The notes under the pieces: generated by a model
Told to the model about the DNA's origin: nothing
What the model saw: only the letters and a program-made list of their open reading frames with translations
The model's database searches: none
Position numbers and translations under genes: made by a program
In this document: positions 27,381 through 36,323 of the stretch, piece by piece
Layout of the letters: every line of letters begins with the position of its first letter
How positions within the stretch are numbered: position 1 is the first letter of the stretch
NCBI RefSeq assembly: GCF_001647675.1
Contig: NZ_CP015594.1
Coordinates: 1,426,001-1,490,000 of the forward strand
DNA length: 64,000 nt
Source of the DNA: Acinetobacter sp. NCu2D-2
GTDB taxonomy: Bacteria > Pseudomonadota > Gammaproteobacteria > Pseudomonadales > Moraxellaceae
Direction: 5' to 3'

Positions 27381-27474
27381 TTCAAATACTTTTAAAAATT
27401 GGATGTGCTCATAATATTTTTATTTATTTGAATGATCGAGTTAGAATCTATCAATAAATTTGAAAGATAGCACA

Positions 27475-28365
27475 ATGAATATTCATCAAGAACAGCTATT
27501 AGTTTTTAAAACTGTCATGGAAACCAAATCTTTTTCTGCAGCAGCCCGTGCCTTAGGTAAAGTACCTTCTGCTGTAAGTATGTCTATTGCCAATTTAGAA
27601 ATTGATTTGAATCTACAATTATTTGATCGTCGTGGACGTGAACCTGTTGCTACAGATCAAGCTAAAGCGCTTTATGAAAAAACCCAACAACTTTTGGTTG
27701 AAATCAATCAGTGGTATCAATATGCCAATTCTTTAAGTACAGGTTTAGAGTCAGAGCTGAATATTGTCGTTGTTACGGAACTGATGCATACGCGTTGGAC
27801 CGATTATATTGTCTTACTCGAACAAGAATTTCCTCAGCTTCAAGTCAATGTCTTTAGCGCGCCGCAAGAAGATGCTCACCAACTTCTATTTGATGGTCAT
27901 GCCCAATTGGCGTTTATGTTTGAACGTGAACAACTTGAAGCACGTGAACAATTTGTGGAATTGAAAAAAGAAGTCCTTGTTAGCGTTGCAGCAAAACATC
28001 ACCCACTTAGCCAATTGAAAACCGTCAGCTATGAAGAATTGGTCAAAAATCGACAAATCGTAGTTGCTAGCCGTAATCGCGACATTAAACCTGAATTACT
28101 ATTTTCTAAAATCTATTGGCGTACGGATAATCATCATTCGGCATGCAGCATGATTAAACGTGGTTTAGGATGGGGTGTTTTACCATTAGAAATGCTGAGT
28201 GAGCAGCCTGAATTAAAGCGAAATTTAAAAGTTTTACAACTGTCTGACTTCACGCCAAAATTTGAATACTATGTCGATTTAGTCTGGAGTAAAGAAACGA
28301 CTCTTGGTCAAGCTGCTCATTTTTTAATTGATCATGCACGAAATAAGCGAAAAAACACTGAATAA
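27475..28365 (+). CDS. aceR: LysR-type regulator AceR
   Basis: A 296-residue LysR-family regulator: N-terminal winged HTH (about 1-60, with KSFSAAARALGKVPSAVSMS) and a C-terminal substrate-binding domain. It is divergent from aceI over 94 bases, the arrangement described for AceR, which activates aceI in response to chlorhexidine. I use the ATG at 27475, with GAAAG upstream; a TTG at 27460 would add only five residues. The operator should lie in the 27381-27474 gap, but I could not single out a convincing T-N11-A box. Confidence 0.87.
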   Translation: MNIHQEQLLVFKTVMETKSFSAAARALGKVPSAVSMSIANLEIDLNLQLFDRRGREPVATDQAKALYEKTQQLLVEINQWYQYANSLSTGLESELNIVVVTELMHTRWTDYIVLLEQEFPQLQVNVFSAPQEDAHQLLFDGHAQLAFMFEREQLEAREQFVELKKEVLVSVAAKHHPLSQLKTVSYEELVKNRQIVVASRNRDIKPELLFSKIYWRTDNHHSACSMIKRGLGWGVLPLEMLSEQPELKRNLKVLQLSDFTPKFEYYVDLVWSKETTLGQAAHFLIDHARNKRKNTE

Positions 28366-28453
28366 CGTGGCAATTCAGCCATGACATACTTCTGCTCTGC
28401 CCGCTTTATGTTATAAAAGAATGTATAAGTAATAACCTAAGAACTAGAGACAA

Positions 28454-29443
28454 ATGACTGCGAATGCTTTAACCCAACTTAAAAAATTAACGACCATTGT
28501 TGCTGACAGTAGTGATCTTGCTGCGATTGAAAAATTTCGTCCATTAGATGCAACGACCAATCCGTCACTGATTACAGCAGCAGCAAATCAAAAAGAAAAT
28601 AAACAGTTAATTGAAGATGCTTTTCAACAAGCACAGCAAGAAGGTTATCAAGACGAACAACTGATTGAACGTACAATTGATATTCTGACTGTTAAGTTTG
28701 GGGTTGAAATTTTAAAGCTCATTGAAGGGCGCGTATCAACCGAAGTGGATGCTGCACTTTCTTATGACACTGCTGCAACCATTGCCAAAGCCAAAGAGCT
28801 GCTTGCGCTTTATGCGAAGTACGGAGTTTCATCTGATCGTATCTTGATTAAGATTGCTTCGACTTGGGAAGGGATTCAAGCTGCAAAAGCTTTAGAAGCT
28901 GAGGGCATCCATACTAATCTCACTCTTTTATTTGGCTTACACCAAGCAAAAGCGTGTGCAGATGCGAATGTGACGCTCATTTCACCTTTCGTTGGTCGTA
29001 TTTTAGATTGGTATAAAAAAGCTGAAAATGTAGATGCCTACCCGATCGATCAAGACCCGGGCGTTTTATCAGTGAAGCAAATTTATTTCTTCTACAAACA
29101 ACACAACATTAAAACTGAAGTGATGGGTGCAAGTTTCCGTAGTATTGATCAGGTATTGGGTCTGGCTGGTTGTGATTTATTGACCGTTGCACCGAATCTT
29201 TTGGCTGAACTTGAACAAGATCAGCGAGAAGTGGTTGCCCAGCTTTCAACTGATCACGCCCATGCACATACTGAACATCCTCATACCCCAATTTCAGAAG
29301 CTGCGTTTAAAGCTGAACTTGAACATGACCTTATGGCATCACAGCTTTTACAAGCAGGAATTGATGGCTTTATTAAAGCGCGTGAACAATTACACAGCCT
29401 ATTAGCTGAATCTTTTGGCGTTATCCGTGAGATTAAGGCTTAA
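28454..29443 (+). CDS. tal: Transaldolase
   Basis: A 329-residue class I transaldolase of the non-oxidative pentose phosphate pathway, moving a dihydroxyacetone unit from sedoheptulose-7-P to glyceraldehyde-3-P. Markers are DATTNPSL near residue 32, the Schiff-base lysine in RILIKIASTWEG near 132, NLTLLFG, SPFVGRILDWY and GASFRS. A His-rich loop (AHAHTEHPHTP) near residue 270 is unusual, but outside the catalytic core. A strong terminator follows directly. Confidence 0.95.
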   Translation: MTANALTQLKKLTTIVADSSDLAAIEKFRPLDATTNPSLITAAANQKENKQLIEDAFQQAQQEGYQDEQLIERTIDILTVKFGVEILKLIEGRVSTEVDAALSYDTAATIAKAKELLALYAKYGVSSDRILIKIASTWEGIQAAKALEAEGIHTNLTLLFGLHQAKACADANVTLISPFVGRILDWYKKAENVDAYPIDQDPGVLSVKQIYFFYKQHNIKTEVMGASFRSIDQVLGLAGCDLLTVAPNLLAELEQDQREVVAQLSTDHAHAHTEHPHTPISEAAFKAELEHDLMASQLLQAGIDGFIKAREQLHSLLAESFGVIREIKA

Positions 29444-29460
29444 GTCCTACGCTCTAAAAC

Positions 29461-29490
29461 AGCCGATGTTGCTATAATGCAGCATCGGCT
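29461..29490 (+). terminator. Terminator after tal
   Basis: AGCCGATGTTGC (29461-29472) pairs with GCAGCATCGGCT (29479-29490), with one G-T pair, and runs into seven T residues. It touches the first possible start of the LeuE-like gene at 29497. Confidence 0.88.
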
Positions 29491-29511
29491 TTTTTTATGA
29501 ATGAGTGTTTT

Positions 29512-30168
29512 GTGTTTGGGATTACAGATTTAACGACTTTTATCATTGGTACAACGTTAATTGTGATGCTCCCAGGACCAAACTCTCTGTATGTAATGTC
29601 TATTGCTTCACGCTTTGGTATTCGTGCAGGTTATATTGGCGCTTTAGGTGTTTATACAGGCGACCTAATTCTTATTCTTTTGACCGCACTGGGCGCAGCA
29701 TCTTTACTGCATAACTTTCCCATTTTATTTATTGCATTAAAAATTATTGGTGCAGTTTATCTGAGCTACTTGGGAACAAAATTACTCCTTGCGGCTTACC
29801 ATACCATTCGACCACGATCACGCATCAATATCGAGCAAGCAGCCTCAAAGCCGCAAACATTAAAAGAGGTTCACCCTTATCGTACTGCACTCACGATTAG
29901 TGTGCTGAATCCAAAAGCGATCTTATTTTATTTATCGTTTTTTGTGCAGTTTGTAGATCCAAATTATGCTTACCCTGCACTGACCTTTACCTTACTGGCA
30001 ATTATTCTGCAATGTATCAGTATGGCCTACCTGTCAATTCTCATTTTCTCAGGTACAAAGCTCGCATCATACTTCAATCAAAACTATAAACTTACTGCAA
30101 GTGGCGTTGCCTTAGTAGGACTCTTATTCTGTGGATTTGGTCTTAAACTCGCAACATCAACACTTTAA
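29512..30168 (+). CDS. leuE: LysE/RhtB-family amino-acid exporter, LeuE-like
   Basis: About 218 residues with six predicted membrane helices and the family's N-terminal signature LPGPNSLYV. ISVLNPKAILFYLSFFVQFV closely resembles leucine exporter LeuE of E. coli. It should export leucine or related amino acids across the inner membrane. I use the GTG at 29512 (VFGITDLTTF), because the ATG at 29497 directly follows the T tract of the tal terminator and lies before the usual family start; the ATG remains possible. No regulator is adjacent. Confidence 0.82.
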   Translation: MFGITDLTTFIIGTTLIVMLPGPNSLYVMSIASRFGIRAGYIGALGVYTGDLILILLTALGAASLLHNFPILFIALKIIGAVYLSYLGTKLLLAAYHTIRPRSRINIEQAASKPQTLKEVHPYRTALTISVLNPKAILFYLSFFVQFVDPNYAYPALTFTLLAIILQCISMAYLSILIFSGTKLASYFNQNYKLTASGVALVGLLFCGFGLKLATSTL

Positions 30169-30225
30169 AACATCATAGAAGATGATCAATAGATCATCTT
30201 CTTTCAAGCGAAACTTTTAAACCGT

Positions 30226-31233
30226 TTATTGAGTACGCTGTTTAAGAAAATCTAAGGTTGCCGCAAAGGTTTGTTGGCTTGCTTCCTTACTCATCATAAA
30301 TTGATACTCATGAAACAAGATTTCTTTAGAGTCGGGATAGAACAAAGTTGTGACTGGAATTTGATATTGTTCTAATGCTTTGACAAAAGGATAAGACTGA
30401 CTTTTTGTTAAAAAATCTTTATTCCCGCCACTAATCAGCACAGGCGGATAGTGAGCACTTAAATGTTGGCTTGATGAAATACGGTTCAAAAATGCCACAT
30501 CATCTTTTTTCCCACCTGTATAAGATTGTACAAGATTATTCACGCCCCATTCTAGAACACGCATTTCCTGTGGTGCAGTCGCAACAAAACTGGCCATATC
30601 ATATATACCACAGTGCAAAATCAAACCTTTGAGTTGAGATGGCTCAATATGCGTTTTGAAATTTTCACGCGATGCATAGTCCGATGTCGTTAACAATGTA
30701 GCATAGTGACTTGCCATATTTGCTCCAGCCGAATCACCTGCAAGAAAAAGCTGATTTGCATCAATATTAAAGTCTTTGGCATGTTTTGAAATATAAGCCA
30801 ATGCTTCATCAATCTGCCCTAACTGCGTTGGATAAATATGCTCAGGTGCAAACTGATATTGCACAGCAACAACGTTATATCCCTCATTGGCTAATAACTT
30901 AAAATAGCCACTACCATGTAGTTTAGAACCTGAAATCCATCCACCACCATGAATCCAAACAATCGTTGGCCGTGGTGCTAAAGCGGCGATATTTTCCGGC
31001 TGATATAAATCAAAAGTTAAACTTTTATGTTGATCATCGAGTTGCGTTTGGTAGGGAATGTCACGTGTCACCAGTACATTCTGCGGTGCGCGTTTTTCAA
31101 TAAATTTCTGTTGAATATCTGTCGATACATTAAAAACACTGGCAATAATTTTGCTACTTTTGACATGACTTTGACAGGCAGTTAAATACGCAACTGCAAA
31201 CAACATTAATAAAGTTTTCAGCCAGATTTTCAT
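30226..31233 (-). CDS. Alpha/beta hydrolase lipoprotein (carboxylesterase/HSL-like)
   Basis: About 335 residues. A lipoprotein signal (MKIWLKTLLMLFAVAYLTAC) puts it in the envelope with the acylated Cys at residue 20. The esterase domain has the oxyanion motif IVWIHGGGWISG near 92, nucleophile Ser in GDSAGANMAS near 168, and a C-terminal HEYQF histidine, as in the hormone-sensitive-lipase/carboxylesterase group. An ATG at 31248 would add five residues; neither start has a clear ribosome site. The substrate is unknown. It is divergent from the stress-protein gene. Confidence 0.83.
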   Translation of the reverse strand: MKIWLKTLLMLFAVAYLTACQSHVKSSKIIASVFNVSTDIQQKFIEKRAPQNVLVTRDIPYQTQLDDQHKSLTFDLYQPENIAALAPRPTIVWIHGGGWISGSKLHGSGYFKLLANEGYNVVAVQYQFAPEHIYPTQLGQIDEALAYISKHAKDFNIDANQLFLAGDSAGANMASHYATLLTTSDYASRENFKTHIEPSQLKGLILHCGIYDMASFVATAPQEMRVLEWGVNNLVQSYTGGKKDDVAFLNRISSSQHLSAHYPPVLISGGNKDFLTKSQSYPFVKALEQYQIPVTTLFYPDSKEILFHEYQFMMSKEASQQTFAATLDFLKQRTQ

Positions 31234-31498
31234 TGAGAAGTTACACATCAGAGTCAGAATAAATGCATTTTAATATTTTTCCCGCACACCTGCTGATGAA
31301 ATTTTACCGATGACCATAATTCATCAAATCAGACCAATTTGCTCGAAATAATTTGCCAACAAGTCGACAATTTATAAATATTTTTTTGTAATTTTGAGCT
31401 TATTTATTAATTTTTATTTATTTTACAATTGCAGCTTTTTTAGCCCTGTGCTATCAATAAATCAAAGGGTAAATATTTATTTTGTTGGAGTTTCATCC

Positions 31499-31942
31499 AT
31501 GTCAAATCAACATATTTTAGTCCCAGTGGACGGTTCAAAAATTTCTTTTTCAGCAGTGAAAAAAGCAGCTGAAATCGCAAAAGCATTTAATGGTCAGTTA
31601 CTGATTATTAGCTTAATTGCAGAAAACCCTTTTGATGATGCTGATTTTTACTATCCGTCATCCATAATGAAAGAATACTTTATTGAAGCGCATAAAAATG
31701 CAGAAGCAGCTTTAGCAGAAGCAAAAACGATTGCTGAAAATGAGCAAATTACTGCTGAAACTCGCATTATTACTGGTTTAGTTAATGCAGAAACCATTAC
31801 TAAAACGGCGCATGATCATCAATCTGATCTGATTGTGATTGGTTCACATGGTCGTAAAGGCTTCCAAAAAATGATTTTGGGAAGCTTTGCCCATGACGTA
31901 CTTGCTCAAACTGAAATTCCAGTTCTTGTGGTCAAAAAATAA
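31499..31942 (+). CDS. Universal stress protein (UspA family), copy 1
   Basis: A 147-residue single Usp domain. The N-terminal strand HILVPVDGSKISFSAV and the nucleotide-binding G-2x-G-9x-G(S/T) pattern at the C-terminus (IGSHGRKGFQKMILGSFAHDV) are intact, suggesting an ATP-binding form. GGAG precedes the ATG at 31499; the open frame upstream of it is AT-rich and not protein-like. It is the first of two tandem Usp genes, 77 bases apart. The stress it responds to is not evident. Confidence 0.9.
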   Translation: MSNQHILVPVDGSKISFSAVKKAAEIAKAFNGQLLIISLIAENPFDDADFYYPSSIMKEYFIEAHKNAEAALAEAKTIAENEQITAETRIITGLVNAETITKTAHDHQSDLIVIGSHGRKGFQKMILGSFAHDVLAQTEIPVLVVKK

Positions 31943-32019
31943 AGTATCTTTAGCTTTTCTCAATTAAAAGAGCATTGGCCCGCTACATCACAACTTAATC
32001 TATATACGTGAGGTGCAAC

Positions 32020-32466
32020 ATGAGTCAATATGAACATATTCTGGTCGCAGTTGATGAATCCCCTATCTCCTACGCAGCAGTTGAGCACGCGTTAGAGTTA
32101 GCCCGAGCTTTTAAAAGCAAAGTGACCTTACTCAGTGTGATCGCGATTGATCCGTTTATTGCCGTGGACTTTTATAAGGTTGCACCCGCAATTACTGAAC
32201 ATTTCATTAAAGCCGAAGAACAAGCGTTACTGCGCTTAAATGATCTGAAAAGTAGTTTCGAGCGTGATGGTATCGATGTCAGCGTAAAAGTGGTTCATGG
32301 CGTTTCACCATCGGAAGGCATTTTAAAAACGGTCGAAACAGATAGCGTCAGTTTAGTGATGATGGGATCACATGGACGCACTGGTTTACAGAAAATGGTT
32401 CTCGGTAGTGTGGCACAAAATGTACTGAATGCTTCTGTCGTCCCTGTATTTATTGTGAAGCAATAA
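32020..32466 (+). CDS. Universal stress protein (UspA family), copy 2
   Basis: 148 residues, clearly related to the preceding gene (HILVAVDESPISYAAV and MGSHGRTGLQKMVLGSVAQNV) and with the same ATP-binding signature. GAGGTG precedes the ATG at 32020. The pair looks like a tandem duplication that has since diverged. A bidirectional terminator follows and separates it from the converging small gene. Confidence 0.9.
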   Translation: MSQYEHILVAVDESPISYAAVEHALELARAFKSKVTLLSVIAIDPFIAVDFYKVAPAITEHFIKAEEQALLRLNDLKSSFERDGIDVSVKVVHGVSPSEGILKTVETDSVSLVMMGSHGRTGLQKMVLGSVAQNVLNASVVPVFIVKQ

Positions 32467-32476
32467 AACTGGATAT

Positions 32477-32505
32477 AAAAAAGCCTGTCATCGACAGGCT
32501 TTTTT
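32477..32505 (+). terminator. Bidirectional terminator after the usp pair
   Basis: AAAAAAGCCTGTC (32477-32489) pairs with GACAGGCTTTTTT (32493-32505), a 13-bp stem with a 3-nt loop, between converging genes. Confidence 0.9.
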
Positions 32506-32506
32506 A

Positions 32507-32716
32507 TTAACGAATTTTTTGATTTAGATCATTTAAAAAGATTTCAGCATCAATCTGACTATCAAAGACTTTAATGTATTCAGCATTGGTTTGAATAGAC
32601 GACGGTGTGTATTGAAGTTTCATTTCAAACAAACCGCTTGAAACATTTCGACTGACTTGAACTGAAATAATATGCTGAGAGTTTAGATAAAAACCATCTT
32701 CAATTTTGACTAACAT
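32507..32716 (-). CDS. Small protein of unknown function (69 aa)
   Basis: Not a family I can name. It starts MLVKIEDGFYLNSQHIISVQ with an AGG-type ribosome site about 8 bases upstream and ends 2 bases from a shared terminator, so it is likely a real gene with its own promoter. The sequence alternates short beta-like stretches with a C-terminal helix (IDAEIFLNDLNQKIR) and has no membrane segment, signal peptide or cysteines. It resembles the small beta-grip proteins often annotated as hypothetical, but that is only an impression. Confidence 0.65.
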   Translation of the reverse strand: MLVKIEDGFYLNSQHIISVQVSRNVSSGLFEMKLQYTPSSIQTNAEYIKVFDSQIDAEIFLNDLNQKIR

Positions 32717-32884
32717 TTTAATGACCTAATTGTTAACCATATTCGGTTTTATACATCGTCTATGATGTTAAAACACCTGTACAAGTCGTGATTTTACAAA
32801 TTTACAACATCACGTGATTTGTATCACAAATTCTAACGCCAATTGGTTTTAAAATCAGCATTATTAAGTTTAACTGCACATTAA

Positions 32885-32912
32885 AAAACCGAATGCTTAC
32901 ACATTCGGTTTT
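32885..32912 (-). terminator. Terminator after pepN
   Basis: On the minus strand AAAACCGAATG pairs with CATTCGGTTTT (32902-32912 with 32885-32895) and continues into T residues, 27 bases after the pepN stop. Confidence 0.85.
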
Positions 32913-32938
32913 AAGTTTAACGAGGTTTAAGTGTGAAT

Positions 32939-35548
32939 TTAAGCACTCAGCATCGTATTTAATGTTTCAGAAACGTTCTTCGATTTCACCACAGGTTTCA
33001 AGGCTTCTAATTGCGCTTTAACTTGGCTACGTTGTGGTTCAGCCAATGTATACCAACGCGAAAGAACTTGAAGTAAACGAGAACCGACGATTGGATTTTT
33101 CTCATCCAGGTATTTCGCCAAGTCAATATAATGTTGAACACCAAAGCTCCAAGTATTAACTGGATTACTGTTTAAACCACCACTCACCGCACGAATACGG
33201 TTTGGCACTTTAAGATCGTAATCTGCATGAGCTGTTAATGCTTTAATGCTTTCTGCAGTTGCTTTTGGATGTGCAGCCTGAATCATAAACCACTGATCCA
33301 TCGATAATGCTTCATTTTTAAAGCGATCATAGAATAAATCTAACGCTTTTTGAGCTTGTGGGGCGTCATTCCATACCAATACTTTAAGTGCACCTAAACG
33401 TTCAGACATATTGGCTGTCGTATTGAACTGTTGTTCAGCAAGTTCAAATGCCGACTCATCACCTTGACGTGCAATCATCATCAACATGATATTTTTCAAT
33501 GCACGGGTACCCATTGCTTGAGAAAAATCAGATTCAGCGCTTGGATCAAGACTTAAATAAATCGCTTTTGCCTGTTCACCAAATGCACGTGCCAATGTAT
33601 CTAAAAGCGCATTCCGTTTCTCTTGAATTTTCTGCGGTTCATAATTCTCATCAATACGACTGCCTAGATAGCCTTCCGATGGAACGTCAAATAAACGTGA
33701 AACCAAGAGTGGATCTTGTTTCAACAAACTTGGTACTGTGTTTAGCATTGCTTGAATATAAATATCTGCTGGATGATCATTCAATAAAATGCGGTCCAAC
33801 AAGGTTTGCGTTGCCTGCCATTGGTTAAAACCATTGGTTTCATGTTGCAACAAGAACGCCAATTCTTCATCTGAATAATTAAATTCAAGATTCACAGGTG
33901 CAGAGAAATTACGTAATAACGATACAACAGGTTTCGCCTGAATACCTTTAAATTCGATCGTTGCAAGTTCTTGATCAAATAAATAAACGCCATCTTTTGC
34001 GTTGTTTTCAACAAGACTGCTCGAATCTAGTTGTAACTGCTCGCCTGTTGCAGCATCAAACAATGCGAGGGCTACTGGAATCGGCACTGCTTTAAGATTT
34101 GGATATTTTGGATGTGTTTTCAAGCTTTGCTTGAAAGTTAAAGAATAAGTTTGAGCCTCTGCATCATACTCACCTTTTGCTTCTAGTTTTGGTGTACCAG
34201 GTTGATTATACCAAGTTAAAAAGGCTGATAAATCTACACCTGAACCCGCAGTCAGTGCTGCAACCCAATCTTCAACTGTCACGGCTTGACCATCATGACG
34301 ACGGAAGTATTCATCTGTACCAGCACGGAACTTTTCTTTACCAAGCAAAGTTGCCATCATACGGTTAATTTCCGCACCTTTTTCATAAACAGTCGCTGTG
34401 TAGAAGTTATTAATTTCCACAAAGTGATCTGGACGTGGTGGATGAGATAATGGACCAGAATCTTCAGGGAATTGATGCGCTTTAAGTACCGCAACATCAT
34501 CAATACGTTGTACTGCTGCCGATTGTAAATCTTCCGAGAAAGATTGATCACGGAATACTGTCAAACCTTCTTTTAAGCATAATTGGAACCAATCACGACA
34601 AGTGATCCGGTTACCTGTCCAGTTATGGAAATATTCGTGAGCAATCACAGACTGTACACGCATAATGGCTGCATCAGTGGTGTATTCTTCATCCGCCAAG
34701 ACACATGAAGTATTAAAAATATTTAAACCTTTATTTTCCATTGCGCCCATATTGAATGCGCTGGTCGCCACGATCATATAATTATCTAAGTCATAGGGAC
34801 GACCGTAATGCTCTTCGTCCCAACGCATAGAATGCTTTAATGCTTCCATGGCAATATGACATTTCGGAATGTCTTTTTCTTCGGCATAAATTTCTAATGC
34901 AACATTACGGCCTTCTGAAGTCACATAAAAGTCTTTGAGTACTGCCAAATCACCAATTACACAAGCAAAAAGATAACTTGGTTTTTTGGTTGGATCTTGC
35001 CAGATCGCATAATGACGACCCTCACCTGCTTCACCTTTCTCAATCAAGTTACCATTGGCAAGTAAAACAGGGAATTTTTTATCTGCTTCAACACGTGTTG
35101 TAAATACAGATAAAACATCTGGACGGTCAGGATAGAACGTGATTTTACGGAAACCTTCAGGCTCATTTTGAGTAACGAACAAATCGCCTGCTGCTTGATA
35201 TAAGCCTTCAAGTTGCGTATTGCTCTCAGGGTGAATCTTCACCACAGTTTCAATAGTGACTTGATCTGGTGCATTCGGAATAACTAACTGTTCAGCGTCG
35301 AGTGTGTATTCTGATTCAGTCAGTTGCTTACCATTTAATACGATAGCTTGAAGCTCTAAGTCACGACCCAATAGTACCAAATCGCCTTCAGTTTGACGTT
35401 GCATCACCAACTTGGTGCTGACATCGGTATGATCGTCAAATACTTGAATATTGAGGTCAATCGTATCTACAAGAAATGAAGGTTTTTGATAGTCTTTTAA
35501 ATAAATGGTTTGATCTGCAACGACTGCAGGATTTGCCGCAATATTCAT
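32939..35548 (-). CDS. pepN: Aminopeptidase N
   Basis: An 869-residue M1-family zinc aminopeptidase that removes N-terminal residues from peptides in the cytoplasm. The substrate-recognition GAMEN motif (FNMGAMENKGLN) is near residue 268. The zinc site is HEYFHNW near 305 with the third ligand Glu in LKEGLTVFRDQ about 18 residues later. The C-terminal alpha-helical cap domain fills the last 320 residues. Length and order match E. coli PepN. It is monocistronic, with a 341-base upstream gap. Confidence 0.95.
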   Translation of the reverse strand: MNIAANPAVVADQTIYLKDYQKPSFLVDTIDLNIQVFDDHTDVSTKLVMQRQTEGDLVLLGRDLELQAIVLNGKQLTESEYTLDAEQLVIPNAPDQVTIETVVKIHPESNTQLEGLYQAAGDLFVTQNEPEGFRKITFYPDRPDVLSVFTTRVEADKKFPVLLANGNLIEKGEAGEGRHYAIWQDPTKKPSYLFACVIGDLAVLKDFYVTSEGRNVALEIYAEEKDIPKCHIAMEALKHSMRWDEEHYGRPYDLDNYMIVATSAFNMGAMENKGLNIFNTSCVLADEEYTTDAAIMRVQSVIAHEYFHNWTGNRITCRDWFQLCLKEGLTVFRDQSFSEDLQSAAVQRIDDVAVLKAHQFPEDSGPLSHPPRPDHFVEINNFYTATVYEKGAEINRMMATLLGKEKFRAGTDEYFRRHDGQAVTVEDWVAALTAGSGVDLSAFLTWYNQPGTPKLEAKGEYDAEAQTYSLTFKQSLKTHPKYPNLKAVPIPVALALFDAATGEQLQLDSSSLVENNAKDGVYLFDQELATIEFKGIQAKPVVSLLRNFSAPVNLEFNYSDEELAFLLQHETNGFNQWQATQTLLDRILLNDHPADIYIQAMLNTVPSLLKQDPLLVSRLFDVPSEGYLGSRIDENYEPQKIQEKRNALLDTLARAFGEQAKAIYLSLDPSAESDFSQAMGTRALKNIMLMMIARQGDESAFELAEQQFNTTANMSERLGALKVLVWNDAPQAQKALDLFYDRFKNEALSMDQWFMIQAAHPKATAESIKALTAHADYDLKVPNRIRAVSGGLNSNPVNTWSFGVQHYIDLAKYLDEKNPIVGSRLLQVLSRWYTLAEPQRSQVKAQLEALKPVVKSKNVSETLNTMLSA

Positions 35549-35889
35549 GTCATATCCTATTTAACTGTCTGTAACGACATTGTATTTTTAAAATCATACG
35601 CCAAGTTCATGGCACTGTCTGCGTGATTTGCAACTGATCTCTAATATGGGTCTTGATGGTGCAAGTTTCAAATAGATTTGTATATTGAAACAACATTTAA
35701 ATCTGTATAAAAATGGATGTAGCACATAAATATAGATTAAATATTTTCTTACAAATAGTTAAATCATTATTTTTAAATAAAATTATTAAATTTAAATTGA
35801 TTATTTTTTAATCTGTGCACGGTTCTTGCTTCTTTCTTTTTGAGCGTCAAACTAAATTGGTTAGACAACAACAATAACAGAGGTGAATC
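35549..35889. other. AT-rich intergenic gap between pepN and a small gene
   Basis: A divergent promoter region for pepN (minus) and the 85-residue gene (plus). It is very AT-rich from about 35690 to 35815. I see no gene, RNA gene or strong hairpin in it. Confidence 0.6.
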
Positions 35890-36147
35890 ATGTATCTAAA
35901 AGACCATATTGTACGCATAGAAAATATTAAAATGATGCAAGCACTTGATCATGCCAATATCGACCATAAAGTTATTGCACTGTTTTTGAGTTGTGAAGGC
36001 ATTCCTGTTCAGGCCCATGAGGTAAGTGCAATGTTAAACAGCTATGATGCACTTGGTAGCAAAAAGCTCCCTTCAAAAAAGGTACAAGCCATGATTGATG
36101 CCAAAGCCCTTGGCGAAACAGATGAATCCCTACCTTGTCCAGTTTAA
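35890..36147 (+). CDS. Small protein of unknown function (85 aa)
   Basis: Unrecognised. GAGGTG lies just before the ATG and a clean terminator follows, so it is probably a real monocistronic gene. The protein looks helical and soluble, rich in Lys, His and Ala, starts MYLKDHIVRIENIKMMQAL and ends in a Cys-Pro-Val tail (ESLPCPV). No catalytic motif or membrane segment is visible. It could be a small regulator or partner protein; nothing in the neighbourhood decides this. Confidence 0.7.
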   Translation: MYLKDHIVRIENIKMMQALDHANIDHKVIALFLSCEGIPVQAHEVSAMLNSYDALGSKKLPSKKVQAMIDAKALGETDESLPCPV

Positions 36148-36160
36148 TTTTCCTTCATAT

Positions 36161-36186
36161 AAAAAGGCTACTGATGTAGCCTTTTT
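36161..36186 (+). terminator. Terminator after the 85-residue gene
   Basis: AAAAAGGCTAC (36161-36171) pairs with GTAGCCTTTTT (36176-36186) around a TGAT loop. Confidence 0.88.
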
Positions 36187-36323
36187 GTTTTCCACCTAAT
36201 CTTCGTCTTGCACATTTCAGTCAACATGAAGTTATTCGCGTAAACCGATTCAATTTTTTAAATCTGATGTGGTCGCTTCTCTGTGTATAATAGCCATTAC
36301 ATTATTGTGGGTTAAAGAATTGA

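Noticed and set aside
31394..31498. N-terminal extension of the first universal stress protein
   Set aside because: AT-rich, Phe/Tyr-rich upstream frame; the ATG at 31499 has GGAG and begins the Usp fold at once.
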